Shown here one piece after another: positions 1 through 9,293 of a stretch of 64,000 bases of DNA; position 1 is the first letter of the stretch; each line of letters begins with the position of its first letter. The stretch covers positions 91,616-155,615 of the forward strand of contig NZ_JANDJO010000008.1 of NCBI RefSeq assembly GCF_024331145.1, in the 5' to 3' direction. A program made the translations under genes and the position numbers. The DNA is from Shimia sp. CNT1-13L.2. GTDB taxonomy: Bacteria; Pseudomonadota; Alphaproteobacteria; Rhodobacterales; Rhodobacteraceae. The notes beneath the pieces were generated by a model. That model had not been told where the DNA came from and did no database searches. It saw only the letters and a list, made by a program, of their open reading frames with translations.

Positions 1-886
1 CCCCCGCCGGACCAATCCCCGACAGCTGCAGGATCTGCGGTGAGTTCACAGCCCCCGCCGAGAGAACAACCTCCTTCGTTGCATACGCCGTCACCGGCCT
101 GCCCGCGCGATGCACCACGGCACCGGAACACTGCAACGCGCCATCCGCGCCCCTGTCGAATGTCAGCTTCTCAACCTGCGCCTCGGTCCAGACCGTCAGG
201 TTCGGCCGCGACCTGGCCGGACGCAGAAACGCCTTCGAGGTATTCCACCGCCAGCCCGAACGCTGGTTCACATCGAAATAGCCCACGCCCGCATTATCGC
301 CGGTGTTGAAATCCTCGGTGCGCGAAATCCCGGTCTCCACCGCGGCATCCGCAAAACTGTCAAGAACATCCCAACGCAGCCGCTGTTTCTCGATACGCCA
401 CTCCCCGCCATGCCCGTGCATGTCGGAAAACCGGCTGTTGTCTCCGGTAACCGGATCAGCCCCGCCATCCAGCTTGTAATGGTCTTCATGCGCCTTGAAA
501 TCGTCCAGCGAGTTTTCCCAACTCCACGCCGCCTCGCCGGTCAACGCCGCCCAGTTGTCATAATCCCGCGCCTGCCCGCGCATATAGATCATGCCGTTGA
601 TCGACGAACAGCCACCCAGCGTCTTGCCACGAGGATACAGCAGGCTGCGCCCGTTCAATCCCTTGGCGGGCTGCGTCTTGTACATCCAGTCCGCCCGCGG
701 GTTGCCGATGCAATAGAGATAGCCCACCGGAATATGGATCCACGCATAGGTGTCTGGCTTGCCCGCCTCCAGCAACAGCACCCGGTTCTTCGGATCGGCA
801 CTCAGCCGGTTCGCCATCAGGCACCCCGCCGAGCCTGCCCCAACCACGATATAGTCAAACCTGTTCTCGCCTTCAGACACGCGCAC
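1..886 (-). CDS. GMC-family FAD oxidoreductase (choline/alcohol dehydrogenase-like), 5' part only
   Basis: The minus strand reads an N-terminal FAD-binding fold (FDYIVVGAGSAGCLMANRLS, then LLEAG), followed by the GMC landmark around PRGKTLGGCSSINGMIYMRG. Near the window edge it carries the second GMC signature, GAVNSPQILQLSGIG. These belong to the glucose-methanol-choline oxidoreductases, which oxidise alcohols with bound FAD. I chose GTG at 886 because AAGGA lies 7 bases upstream; GTG at 880 is the alternative. About 295 residues are visible and the C-terminal half, with the catalytic His/Asn pair, lies outside the window. The substrate cannot be read from this part. It need not be BetA, since no betaine-aldehyde dehydrogenase is next to it. 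Confidence 0.88.
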   Translation of the reverse strand, partial: MRVSEGENRFDYIVVGAGSAGCLMANRLSADPKNRVLLLEAGKPDTYAWIHIPVGYLYCIGNPRADWMYKTQPAKGLNGRSLLYPRGKTLGGCSSINGMIYMRGQARDYDNWAALTGEAAWSWENSLDDFKAHEDHYKLDGGADPVTGDNSRFSDMHGHGGEWRIEKQRLRWDVLDSFADAAVETGISRTEDFNTGDNAGVGYFDVNQRSGWRWNTSKAFLRPARSRPNLTVWTEAQVEKLTFDRGADGALQCSGAVVHRAGRPVTAYATKEVVLSAGAVNSPQILQLSGIGPAG

Positions 887-1343
887 GACCCATTCCTTGT
901 TTCCCGATCAACTCTGCACGACAAAGGGGGCAGTCTTCGGTTTCACAGTCTGGCACCAGATATGCCTGCTATGAAACCCGATGAATGCCACTCTCCTCCC
1001 TGCTCACACAATGAACCATTTCATGCGTCCAGTCAGGACAATTTCCTAGTGCAAAACCTCACAATGGCAACTTACGAAAAAATGTTTGACAGCTTCTCGA
1101 AAATGAACACGCACTTGGCCTTCGTGACCTTGGCCCGATAAATCAACGTTTCACATGCTGCCGCAGTTCTAAACCCGGCGTCACCAGCGGTGCGCATTTG
1201 CGCCCTATGGAAACGTCTGGAAACGGACCAGAATCTAACCAGTTCCCAATCAGAACATTGCGCGGCCTCGACATGGCTGACAAACGTATTGAAAGGCCAC
1301 GTCCAAAAGGACACGCATTACGTATAGATAATCACCTTTGGAC
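887..1343. other. Intergenic stretch between GMC gene and tcuB
   Basis: This 457-base gap separates the start of the GMC gene from the end of tcuB, both on the minus strand, so it should hold the GMC promoter. An 80-codon minus-strand frame (1072-1314) exists but has no convincing ribosome-binding site and no recognisable domain. I do not call it a gene. Confidence 0.5.
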
Positions 1344-2414
1344 CTAATCAGAAAGACGTTTGCGCTGCGCGTCGCGGATCAACGCCGCTAAGCGATAGAA
1401 GCCATGTGCCATCTTGGTGAAGGGCGTGAGCAGGAAAAACGTTAGAACCGCTCCAAGGTGAACCGCAAGAAGCAACGGCATCAAGGCGGTGCCTCCAAGT
1501 GCGTAGAGCGCCAGCCCGGAAAACCCGACGAACCCAAGAAGTGCGACAAAGGCAATATCGCCCCCCCAAGCCTTTGCATCACCCACATGACGATCTGATC
1601 TAAGTTTGAGCGCCACCATTTTGATGCAGCCAATTGTCAGGAGCACACCACCGCTAAGACCAAACAGCTTGGGCAGCGAAAGCAACGGATAGGGAGCAGG
1701 CATGTTCATAACATAGTGCATGAGCGTGGCGACGGTCGTAGAGGCAAAGCAAAGCAGGAATCCGTACATGATCGCCTGATGAACGTGGCGCCGGCCATGG
1801 GAGAACCGGTCTTCCTCCTCAAAGTTGCATCCCTCACCGTGACCAGCCGCAAGGTCTTGCATCTTTGCTGCGCGTCCAAGTGCGCCACTAATGTCTGCAA
1901 ATTTCACTCCTTTGCCACCGACCTCGCGCCAGTATCGCCGGACGCTGATTAAAATGCTAAGCAACGGCAGCACGAAAGCCGGGGCAAAGATCGCAACCAT
2001 CGCATTGTGGGAAAGCACCGCATAAAATCCTTCGCCGCCAGCCGAACCAATTGCCCTGATTGCCGCGAAAATCAAAGCAAACCCAACCACCAAAGCAGCC
2101 ACAATCGCCCCGCCGTGCGTATTGAATCGGCGTGCCATCGTCTGTGGCCAGGCAAAACTCTCCCAACTGTCGCGACGAACTTCCGCCAAAGCGGCGGGCA
2201 GATTCAGGTCAAACTCATGCGGCGCGGTGTACTGGCAGGCGTAGTAGCAACCACGGCAGTTATGGCACAGGTTTGCCAGTTGCGTGATATCACCATCGGT
2301 AAACGCGCGCTTGGCGTGAAGAGAGGGAAAGACCGAACAATAGCCCTCGCAATACCGGCAAGCGTTGCAGATTTCCGCCTGACGGCGGGCTTCCTGAATG
2401 AGATCAGCTTGCAT
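1344..2414 (-). CDS. tcuB: Tricarballylate utilisation protein TcuB (4Fe-4S membrane electron carrier)
   Basis: TcuB takes electrons from the flavin of TcuA during oxidation of tricarballylate to cis-aconitate and passes them to the membrane. The N-terminus has two ferredoxin-like clusters, CNACRYCEGYC and CHNCRGCYYACQY, then about six hydrophobic segments with conserved-looking histidines. The frame is open from 2459, but I prefer ATG 2414: it follows GGAGG at a good distance and overlaps the end of tcuA by only 11 bases, as in translationally coupled pairs. That gives 356 residues. No citrate/tricarballylate permease (TcuC) lies beside it, so import must be supplied elsewhere, possibly by one of the transporters in this window. 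Confidence 0.9.
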   Translation of the reverse strand: MQADLIQEARRQAEICNACRYCEGYCSVFPSLHAKRAFTDGDITQLANLCHNCRGCYYACQYTAPHEFDLNLPAALAEVRRDSWESFAWPQTMARRFNTHGGAIVAALVVGFALIFAAIRAIGSAGGEGFYAVLSHNAMVAIFAPAFVLPLLSILISVRRYWREVGGKGVKFADISGALGRAAKMQDLAAGHGEGCNFEEEDRFSHGRRHVHQAIMYGFLLCFASTTVATLMHYVMNMPAPYPLLSLPKLFGLSGGVLLTIGCIKMVALKLRSDRHVGDAKAWGGDIAFVALLGFVGFSGLALYALGGTALMPLLLAVHLGAVLTFFLLTPFTKMAHGFYRLAALIRDAQRKRLSD

Positions 2415-3792
2415 ATGTGGCGGCCTCCCGTCCTGCAATGCGTCCAAAAACCGTTCCAATAGTCATGCCATAGCCAGCGAGATAGCCTTGCCCAAGGATC
2501 GAACCTGCCATCGTCTCGCCCGCGGCCCAGAGGTTCTTGATGGGGCCTTCTTGCGTGCTGCACTGCGCGTTTTCATCCACCTTCAGCCCAAGATAGGTAA
2601 AGGTTACGCCTGTACGCAGCGAATAACCATAAAACGGCGGATCGTTGATCGGGCGTGCCCAGTTGGTCTTGGCTGGCATTACCCCCTTGGTGGCCACACC
2701 GTCCAACTCCGTAGGATGAAAGGCAGACGTGTCCCCACATGCCTTGTTGAACTCATTCACGGTGGCCTTGAGTTTGGTGCCGTCGATACCCATCATCTCA
2801 GCAAGGACTTCCAATGTATCCGCCTTGAGCGGCGGAAAGACCGAAGGCATGAACAGGTTTATGGACTTGCTGTCAATCACGACATGCCCCACCTGTTCTG
2901 GTTGCGCCGCAATGAGACGGCCCCAAATCGCATAGCGTTTGGGCCAGACATCTTCACCCTCATCGTAAAATCGCTCCGCGTCCTTGTTCACGACAATAGA
3001 GAAAGGCACGCAATCCAGCCGGGTCACGATACCGCCGTCAAATTTTGGTGCCCGCCCGTCGATCGCCACGGCATGGCATTGGTCGGCGTCCCCTACTTGA
3101 TTAACGCCCTGCTCCAAGAGGTCCGCCAAAACCACGCCGCGATTGTAAGGCGTGCCACGGATCAGAAAGTTCTTGGCCGCAGGCCCCCACCCACGAGTCA
3201 ACCAGTCGGTGTCCGCCTGAAACCCTCCCGAAGCCACGACAATCGCTTTGGGTTTGATACGATGCGATTTGCCCTCGTGGGTATAGTCAACCCACTCGAC
3301 CACATCTCCATTCAGCTCCAGATGTGTGACAGCAGCCCCATAAATCACATCCACACCAAGCTTCTCTGAGGTGCGGTAATAGGCATTTACGAGACTTTTG
3401 CCCCCCCCCATGAAGAACGCGTTGGTTCGTGCAAGCGAGAGGGTGCCAGATAAAGACGGTTGAAAACGGACACCTCGTTGCTCCATCCACGGCAGGCATT
3501 CTTCAGAGGTTCGGATCGCCAACCGGGCCAGGTTTTCGTCTGTCTTCCCCTTGGTGACCTTCATCAGGTCATCAAAGTACTCGTCTTCGGTGTAATCTTC
3601 GACAAGTGGACCAAGGGGCCCCCTGTGCATGCATCGAAAGTTGCGGGTATGTCGAGAGTTCCCCCCGCGATATGCCTTTGGTGCGGCCTCAAGTATAAGC
3701 ACTTTCGCACCGGCTTCCGCCGCGGTCATGGCGGCACACAGAGCCGCATTCCCGCCGCCGATCACCGCAATATCATACTGTGTCATGGTCAA
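2404..3792 (-). CDS. tcuA: FAD-dependent tricarballylate dehydrogenase TcuA
   Basis: This 462-residue flavoprotein belongs to the fumarate reductase/succinate dehydrogenase flavoprotein superfamily. The FAD-binding N-terminus reads DIAVIGGGNAALCAAMTAAE, followed by the GGNSRHTRNFR region typical of the family, and a C-terminal GQGYLAGYGMTIGTVFGR segment completes the FAD site. TcuA oxidises tricarballylate to cis-aconitate, which enters the TCA cycle. It is followed directly by tcuB and is divergent from the LysR gene tcuR, the classical tcu arrangement minus the transporter. Substrate assignment rests on the tcuA-tcuB-tcuR synteny; a related dicarboxylate is possible. Confidence 0.9.
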   Translation of the reverse strand: MTMTQYDIAVIGGGNAALCAAMTAAEAGAKVLILEAAPKAYRGGNSRHTRNFRCMHRGPLGPLVEDYTEDEYFDDLMKVTKGKTDENLARLAIRTSEECLPWMEQRGVRFQPSLSGTLSLARTNAFFMGGGKSLVNAYYRTSEKLGVDVIYGAAVTHLELNGDVVEWVDYTHEGKSHRIKPKAIVVASGGFQADTDWLTRGWGPAAKNFLIRGTPYNRGVVLADLLEQGVNQVGDADQCHAVAIDGRAPKFDGGIVTRLDCVPFSIVVNKDAERFYDEGEDVWPKRYAIWGRLIAAQPEQVGHVVIDSKSINLFMPSVFPPLKADTLEVLAEMMGIDGTKLKATVNEFNKACGDTSAFHPTELDGVATKGVMPAKTNWARPINDPPFYGYSLRTGVTFTYLGLKVDENAQCSTQEGPIKNLWAAGETMAGSILGQGYLAGYGMTIGTVFGRIAGREAATYAS

Positions 3793-3830
3793 AGTCCTTT
3801 GTTATCCAATCGGCTAAAGCGTGGCATCTG

Positions 3831-3841
3831 ATTTGACAAAT
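3831..3841. promoter_or_regulatory. Candidate LysR operator between tcuA and tcuR
   Basis: The 75-base divergent gap contains the perfect 5-1-5 palindrome ATTTG-A-CAAAT, and an AT-rich stretch lies just before tcuR. Its position fits a shared LysR binding region. This is inference from symmetry and location only. Confidence 0.35.
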
Positions 3842-3867
3842 GACTAAAAATTCTCGATTAATGCGAT

Positions 3868-4776
3868 ATGAGCATCAATTACGACTTTGGTGACCTGGAA
3901 GCCTTTCTCGCGGTCAAGGAAACAGGCTCATTTCATGCAGCCGCAACCCGTTTGAATCTGTCGCAATCTGCAATCACCCGTCGGGTCCGCAAACTGGAAA
4001 ACGCGTTGGACAGCCAATTGTTCGTCCGCACCACACGTGCAGTGAAACCCACCTTGGCCGCAAAACGCCTCCAGGCGCGGGCCGAAGCTTTGCTTCAGGA
4101 TGCGCGCGAAACATCTGAAGCGATGCGCGATGAAAGCGTCGCTTTCGCACATCAGCGCAACGCCCTCGTCACCGTTGCTGCAATCCCAACCGTCATCAGC
4201 CGTGTTGTGCTGCCTGCATTGGACACACTTCGCGAGCAGGGTCTCCTCCTCCGGGTTCGTTTCCTCGACATGTCTGCAAATGACGTCGCTGAAGCGGTTG
4301 CCGACGGCGAAGCAGACTTTGGTATTTCCTCAATTCCGGCGCTTGAACCGACAACCGAATTTGAACCTCTATTCGAAGAGCGCATTGTGCTCGCGCTGTC
4401 TCGCAGTCACTCTTTGGCAGGACGAAGCACTCTGGATTGGACTGATCTGCAAAATGTTCCGCTCATTTTGCCCGCGCGAGGCACCGGCAATCGTTTGCTG
4501 ATCGACGAGGCCATAGCCCAAGCCCATCAAACGAAAACATGGAGATACGAGGTAGGCCGAACCTCCACAGCCCTTGAAATGGTAATCGGCGGTTTCGGGG
4601 CCGCACTTGTCCCGGAATCCGCTGCCCTAAACGACCATATCGCCTGCGTGCCTCTAAACGACCCACGATTGCTTCGGAGCATTGGTATCCTTAGGGGAAT
4701 CGGGCGCTTGGAGACCGAACCGGTCGCCGCTCTGATCAAGGCAATCAAACAAGCGAAGCAAGAGGCACGGCTATAG
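3868..4776 (+). CDS. tcuR: LysR-type regulator of tricarballylate genes
   Basis: A 302-residue LysR family protein. The N-terminal winged helix-turn-helix reads FHAAATRLNLSQSAITRRVR with the usual LENALDSQLFVRTTR continuation, and the rest matches a type-2 periplasmic-binding-like effector domain. It is transcribed divergently from tcuA with a 75-base gap, the arrangement of tcuR in known tricarballylate loci. The likely ligand is tricarballylate or a product, bound to activate tcuAB. The name rests on synteny. Confidence 0.8.
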   Translation: MSINYDFGDLEAFLAVKETGSFHAAATRLNLSQSAITRRVRKLENALDSQLFVRTTRAVKPTLAAKRLQARAEALLQDARETSEAMRDESVAFAHQRNALVTVAAIPTVISRVVLPALDTLREQGLLLRVRFLDMSANDVAEAVADGEADFGISSIPALEPTTEFEPLFEERIVLALSRSHSLAGRSTLDWTDLQNVPLILPARGTGNRLLIDEAIAQAHQTKTWRYEVGRTSTALEMVIGGFGAALVPESAALNDHIACVPLNDPRLLRSIGILRGIGRLETEPVAALIKAIKQAKQEARL

Positions 4777-4922
4777 TCAGCAAGAACGAAGCCGATCCGC
4801 CCTCAACCACCAAGACCCGGTATTGGGTGATGCAATCATTCAGACTACGTCTGCATCATCCTGCAAAACTCCCGTCTCTGCGATGGTCCCCGGAAAACTC
4901 TGCGAACAAATGGGATCTACTA

Positions 4923-5843
4923 CTATTGTCCAATATCTAGCGTCGAATGCATATAGACCGACCATGCTTCTATGAACTCCCGCGCAACTGATGAAAGTGG
5001 TCGTTGGCTGGGAGTGACGATTGAGTAATGAAATGGAAGGCTTGGTTCCAGCCTCACAAAACGCACGGCATCGCTCGACGCGAACATCTTTTGATAACTG
5101 ACCAAACTCAACGGGTCGATGATTGCACAGATTGATCCGGTTTCAACGAACCGAAGAAGCGGAAGAAAGAACTGCGTCTGTACCTTGACGTTGAACTCTG
5201 CCTTGGCCGACTGAAACACCTGACGCGTCTGATCAACAATATGATGTGTATCGTGGAGTGTCCCCATCGGTTCACCCGAAAGGTCTGACACAGTCAATGA
5301 CTCACATTTTGCCAAGTGATGCGAGGCGGAAAGGGCAACGACACAATGCCCTTCCAAGCTTTCACTTGCGCAAAGATGAGCCTGGTCTCTTGTGATTCTA
5401 ACATCGCAGAACCCCACGTCATAATTCTGCGCAGCAATGAGATTCAGAACCTGGGGCGAACTTCGAGTCGTCAATGTAATGCGCAAATCTTTCTTTTTCG
5501 CGGCAAAACGGCTTACGAAATCCGGCATCAAATAGGCGGACGTTCCAGGCATGGCCGCCACGCGAAGTTCGCCGCTTTCGCCTGTCGACATGTCTTGGAA
5601 ATGGGCTTTGGTTGTTTGGAGCCGGTCAAGAATACCTATAGCTTCAGACAACAGGTAGTGCGCTTCGGGAACAGGAGCTAACCTACGGCCCTCACGGTGA
5701 AAAAGCTTGGCACCCAGGCTTGCCTCTAGCGCCTTCAGAGAGGCGCTTATTGCGGGTTGTGTACGATTTAGGTTCCGGGCGGCGGCAGAGACCGACCCGG
5801 TTTCCATAACTTCACGAAAAACGGCAAGCTGCTGGGTATTCAT
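4923..5843 (-). CDS. LysR-type regulator, probably of the TAXI-TRAP/racemase operon
   Basis: A 306-residue LysR protein: HTH at the N-terminus (SVSAAARNLNRTQPAISASL, then LEASLGAKLFHREGRRL) and an effector domain after it. It is convergent with tcuR and divergent from the TAXI-TRAP operon starting at 5983, so it is the obvious regulator of that operon. The intergenic region is AT-rich with a perfect TGTAATTACA palindrome. The inducer is unknown; an amino acid or D-amino acid would suit the downstream enzymes. Confidence 0.85.
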   Translation of the reverse strand: MNTQQLAVFREVMETGSVSAAARNLNRTQPAISASLKALEASLGAKLFHREGRRLAPVPEAHYLLSEAIGILDRLQTTKAHFQDMSTGESGELRVAAMPGTSAYLMPDFVSRFAAKKKDLRITLTTRSSPQVLNLIAAQNYDVGFCDVRITRDQAHLCASESLEGHCVVALSASHHLAKCESLTVSDLSGEPMGTLHDTHHIVDQTRQVFQSAKAEFNVKVQTQFFLPLLRFVETGSICAIIDPLSLVSYQKMFASSDAVRFVRLEPSLPFHYSIVTPSQRPLSSVAREFIEAWSVYMHSTLDIGQ

Positions 5844-5866
5844 ACCTTAATCATAAATTCCTTTTA

Positions 5867-5876
5867 TGTAATTACA
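5867..5876. promoter_or_regulatory. Candidate LysR operator (TGTAATTACA)
   Basis: A perfect 10-base palindrome inside a longer imperfect AT-rich dyad, lying 24 bases from the LysR start and about 107 bases from the TAXI gene start. Location and symmetry suggest a LysR site; binding is not shown. Confidence 0.4.
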
Positions 5877-5982
5877 ATAATTACCAATTTGTTTTTATTC
5901 TTTCGCTGATTTCTCATATCTCCGTGAAAACCAAATGCGATCAGTACGCATCGCGAGAACGATAACGTCAGGGAGTTTGACA

Positions 5983-6993
5983 ATGAATTTCACTAAAAAG
6001 CTGACCGCTATGGCGATTGCCACGCTGCTGAGCGCGTCGCTTGCGGCGGCACAGAGCCCGACCTTTTTCCGCATCGGCACCGGCGGTGCCGGCGGCACCT
6101 ACTTCCCGATTGGCGGTACCATCGCCAACGGCATCTCCGCCCCTCCCGGTGCGCGTCCCTGTGACAAGGGTGGCCAGTGTGGCGTGCCCGGCCTGATCGC
6201 AATTGCGCAGTCCACCACCGCATCCGTTTTCAACAATGCGGCCGTTCAGAACGGCGAACTCGAGGCTGGTCTGGCTGCGGCTGACGTGACCCGGTCCATG
6301 TACCTGGGCGAAGGCAAGTTCGAAGGCAAACCGCACCCGAACCTGCGCATCATTGCCAACCTCTTCCCGGAAGACCTGCACCTCGTCCTGCCAAAGGGCG
6401 GCTCGATCAATGACCTCGGCGACCTCGAAGGCAAGCGTGTCGGTATCGCGCAAGCCGGTTCCGGCACCCAGGTTGCCGTGCTTCAGATGCTGGAAGCATG
6501 GGGTGTGAACCGCGACAACATGGACGAAGCCGAACTGAACAACTCGCAATCGGCCGAACGTCTGGCTGACGGCCAACTGGATGGCTACTTCTACGCGGCG
6601 GGCTGGCCCGTTGCGGCGATGGTTCAGCTGGCCTCGACCAAGGGCATGGACCTGCACTCTTTCACCGAGGCAGACCTGGCCAAGATCAACGAAATCATTC
6701 CGGCCTACATCCCGTCCAAAATCCCGGCGGGCGTCTACGAAGGCGTTGACTACGACGTGAACACCCCTGCCGTGTCCGCGATGCTGGTTGTCTCGGCTGA
6801 GCAAGACGAAGAACTGATCTACGGCATCACAAAAGCGCTGTGGAACTCCAACACCCGCAAGCTGCTGGACAATGGTCACGCCAAGGGCAAGCAGATCACC
6901 GTTGAATCTTCGCTGGACGGCGTCGAAGCACTGGGCGTGCCGCTGCACGCCGGGGCTGAGCGTTTCTACCGCGAAATCGGTATGATCGACTAA
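5983..6993 (+). CDS. TAXI-family TRAP transporter substrate-binding protein
   Basis: A periplasmic solute receptor of 336 residues. I place the start at ATG 5983, preceded by GGGAG, rather than upstream at 5935, because it opens directly onto a Sec signal peptide (MNFTKKLTAMAIATLLSASL..AAAQ). The mature N-terminus FFRIGTGGAGGTYFPIGG is characteristic of the TAXI (TRAP-associated extracytoplasmic immunogenic) family, whose members bind glutamate/glutamine or related acids. A paired cysteine segment (CDKGGQCG) follows. It is first in an operon with the TRAP membrane protein, an FAD amino-acid oxidoreductase and an Asp/Glu racemase-like protein, which points to an acidic or D-amino acid as ligand. 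Confidence 0.92.
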   Translation: MNFTKKLTAMAIATLLSASLAAAQSPTFFRIGTGGAGGTYFPIGGTIANGISAPPGARPCDKGGQCGVPGLIAIAQSTTASVFNNAAVQNGELEAGLAAADVTRSMYLGEGKFEGKPHPNLRIIANLFPEDLHLVLPKGGSINDLGDLEGKRVGIAQAGSGTQVAVLQMLEAWGVNRDNMDEAELNNSQSAERLADGQLDGYFYAAGWPVAAMVQLASTKGMDLHSFTEADLAKINEIIPAYIPSKIPAGVYEGVDYDVNTPAVSAMLVVSAEQDEELIYGITKALWNSNTRKLLDNGHAKGKQITVESSLDGVEALGVPLHAGAERFYREIGMID

Positions 6994-7022
6994 GGCGACC
7001 AGACTTTCCGCAAGACTGAATC

Positions 7023-7050
7023 GGGCGGTGGAACGACAATTCTGCCGCCC
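7023..7050 (+). promoter_or_regulatory. Stem-loop downstream of the TAXI binding-protein gene
   Basis: The 96-base gap after the binding protein holds GGGCGG and CCGCCC separated by 16 bases, with no T-run after it. Such hairpins behind binding-protein genes often stabilise the upstream mRNA segment. Confidence 0.45.
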
Positions 7051-7089
7051 AATTTCCGAGAAAAACAAAAAGGTACCCTGGGGGACACG

Positions 7090-9291
7090 ATGGCCGACAA
7101 TACCCATGAGCTTTCAGCCGAAGAGCTGGCCGCCATTGAAGAAAAATACGATGAAGGCGCCGCGACCCGCTCAGTTGGTCAGAAAACCGGGTTGCTGCTG
7201 CGCGGGGTGGCGCTGGCATTCGCCATTTATCACTATCTGACGGCCGGTTTCGCCCTGCCGCCCGATCATTGGCACATGGGGTGGCACCTGGCCGGGCTCT
7301 TCATCCTGATTTATGCGTTCTTCCCCCTCGCGAAAACGAAAACGTCTTTCGATCTGAAAACCGGGGCGCTGCACCTGGGAGGCATCCCACATCTGGACTG
7401 GTTGCTGATGGTCCTTGGTGTATCGGCGGCGCTTTACCTCGGGTTTGCATGGCATGGTGTTCCCTGGCTGGGGATCGAGGAACAGACGTTCCGCATGGGC
7501 AACCCCAATACCTATGACATGGTCTTTGGCTGCATCATCATCGTACTGGTTCTGGATATCGCGCGACGTACGCTGGGTTGGGTTCTGCCACTGATCATCT
7601 GCGTGTTCATGTGCTACGCCCTGTTCGGCCCGATCTTCCCCGGCATCCTTCAGCACCCGGGCGTGAAATTCCGCACCTTTGTTTCGTCGATGTATTTTCC
7701 GCAGGAAGGCATCTACGGCGTGACCCTGTGGGTCGTTTCCACCATCGTATTCCATTTCGTCCTGTTCGGCGTGATCGCCCAGCGTACGGGTCTGGGACAG
7801 CTGTTCATCGACAACGCTACCATTCTGGCAGGCCGTTATACGGGCGGGCCCGCGAAAGTCTCTGTGGTATCGTCCGCTTTCTTCGGCACGATCTCGGGCT
7901 CTTCGGTGGCAAACACCGTTTCAACCGGTGCGCTGACAATTCCGAACATGCGTCGCCTTGGCTATCCCGGCCATTTCGCGGGCGGGGTTGAGGCCGCGTC
8001 CTCCGCTGGCGGCCAAATCACGCCGCCGATCATGGGCGCCGCTGCCTTTATCATGGCCGAGTTCCTCGAGGTCTCCTACACCACCATCGTGATTGCAGCG
8101 ATCTTTCCGGCCATCCTGCACTACACCGGCGTTTTTGCCGTGGTGCACCTGATGGCGCGCAAGCTCGACCTGAAGGGATTGAGCAAAGACATGCTCCCCA
8201 AGTTCAAGGAAGTCTGGGCCGATGGTTGGGCGAATATGCTGCCGTTGATTGCCCTCCTGGTCGTGCTGTTTTCAGGCTACACGCCGTTCATGTCGGCGTT
8301 CTGCGGTATCTCGGTTGCGATTATCGCAGGCATGGCGCGATACAAAAATCCGATGACGCTGGTCTATCCGGCGGCCTTCATCGCGTTTGTCATATGGAAA
8401 TACTCCAATGGCGGGTTCGATTTGCCGATGTCCGCCCTTCTTATCGCCTGCTCCGCATTGGCCACCCTCAACCCACAGAAACGTATCAACCTGCCGCAGA
8501 TGGCCGAGACGTTTGAGACTGGCGTGAAGTACGCGCTGGCCGTGGGCGCGGCCTCGGCTGCAGTGGGCATCGTCGTAGGCGTGATCAACACCACCGGGAT
8601 CGGCTTTCGCATCGGTTTCATGGTCACCCAGGGCGCGGGCTCTCTTGGCGCGGATCTGCACGGGTTGTTCAGCTTTGGCGGCTTTGAACTGTTCTCGGTT
8701 GAAGATCTGACCCTGTTTATCTCCCTCGTCTTCATCGCTCTGGCCTGTATTCTGATGGGCGCGGGCATCCCGACCACGGCACTTTACATCATGCTGGTGT
8801 CCGTGGCGCAGCCTGCGCTTGCCCAGTTGGGTGTTCCTCCGATCGCAAGCCACCTGTTCGTTCTCTACTACGGTGTCGTAGCCGAAATCACACCTCCCGT
8901 TTGTACCTCGGCCTATGCGGCAGCGGCGATTGCCAATTCCAACCCCTTCAGAACCGGCATATCGGCCTTTACGCTGGGCTTGGGCAAAGTGGTTGCGCCG
9001 ATGGCCTTTGTCTACGCGCCGGTTCTCCTGTTCGTGTCCTCGACCGGATTCGATCTGTGGGAGTTCACCTATACCGCCGCAAGCTGCATCATGGGGGTTG
9101 TCGCCCTTTCGGCCGCAGTGGTTGGCTATTGGCTGGCCCCCATGGGCACGGTGTATCGCTGGCTGATGGCGCTTGCAGGGCTGATCTTTATCGCGCCCAC
9201 ATTGCAAGCTGATCTGGTGGCGCTGATCGTGGCATCACCCGCGATCATCAGTCAGCTGATCGCGCGGCGTAACCGGGAAGCGGCGGCGTAA
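7090..9291 (+). CDS. TRAP transporter fused DctQM-type permease
   Basis: A 733-residue polytopic inner-membrane protein combining the small 4-helix (DctQ-like) and large 12-helix (DctM-like) subunits, as usual for TAXI systems. The N-terminal ~60 residues are hydrophilic and charged, then hydrophobic segments run to the end. The family motif region FFGTISGSSVANTVSTGALT and the later MGAGIPTTALYIMLV repeat are visible; these line the substrate/Na+ path in DctM proteins. The start follows a GGGG-type ribosome-binding site. It imports the TAXI ligand by a sodium gradient. Its stop precedes the next gene start by two bases, showing a true operon. Confidence 0.93.
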   Translation: MADNTHELSAEELAAIEEKYDEGAATRSVGQKTGLLLRGVALAFAIYHYLTAGFALPPDHWHMGWHLAGLFILIYAFFPLAKTKTSFDLKTGALHLGGIPHLDWLLMVLGVSAALYLGFAWHGVPWLGIEEQTFRMGNPNTYDMVFGCIIIVLVLDIARRTLGWVLPLIICVFMCYALFGPIFPGILQHPGVKFRTFVSSMYFPQEGIYGVTLWVVSTIVFHFVLFGVIAQRTGLGQLFIDNATILAGRYTGGPAKVSVVSSAFFGTISGSSVANTVSTGALTIPNMRRLGYPGHFAGGVEAASSAGGQITPPIMGAAAFIMAEFLEVSYTTIVIAAIFPAILHYTGVFAVVHLMARKLDLKGLSKDMLPKFKEVWADGWANMLPLIALLVVLFSGYTPFMSAFCGISVAIIAGMARYKNPMTLVYPAAFIAFVIWKYSNGGFDLPMSALLIACSALATLNPQKRINLPQMAETFETGVKYALAVGAASAAVGIVVGVINTTGIGFRIGFMVTQGAGSLGADLHGLFSFGGFELFSVEDLTLFISLVFIALACILMGAGIPTTALYIMLVSVAQPALAQLGVPPIASHLFVLYYGVVAEITPPVCTSAYAAAAIANSNPFRTGISAFTLGLGKVVAPMAFVYAPVLLFVSSTGFDLWEFTYTAASCIMGVVALSAAVVGYWLAPMGTVYRWLMALAGLIFIAPTLQADLVALIVASPAIISQLIARRNREAAA

Positions 9292-9293
9292 CC

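Noticed and set aside
110..1141. Long plus-strand open frame (343 codons) at the left edge
   Set aside because: It is antisense to the GMC oxidoreductase, whose FAD and GMC signatures read clearly on the minus strand.
1072..1314. 80-codon minus-strand frame between GMC gene and tcuB
   Set aside because: No good ribosome-binding site or domain. It might be a dispersed repeat, which needs a genome-wide search: many near-identical copies would support that, none would refute it.
5968..7107. 379-codon minus-strand frame
   Set aside because: Shadow of the TAXI receptor; composition is Val/Arg/His-rich as expected for the complement of a GC-rich gene.
8272..9207. 311-codon minus-strand frame
   Set aside because: Antisense to the TRAP permease, which has clear membrane segments and family motifs.
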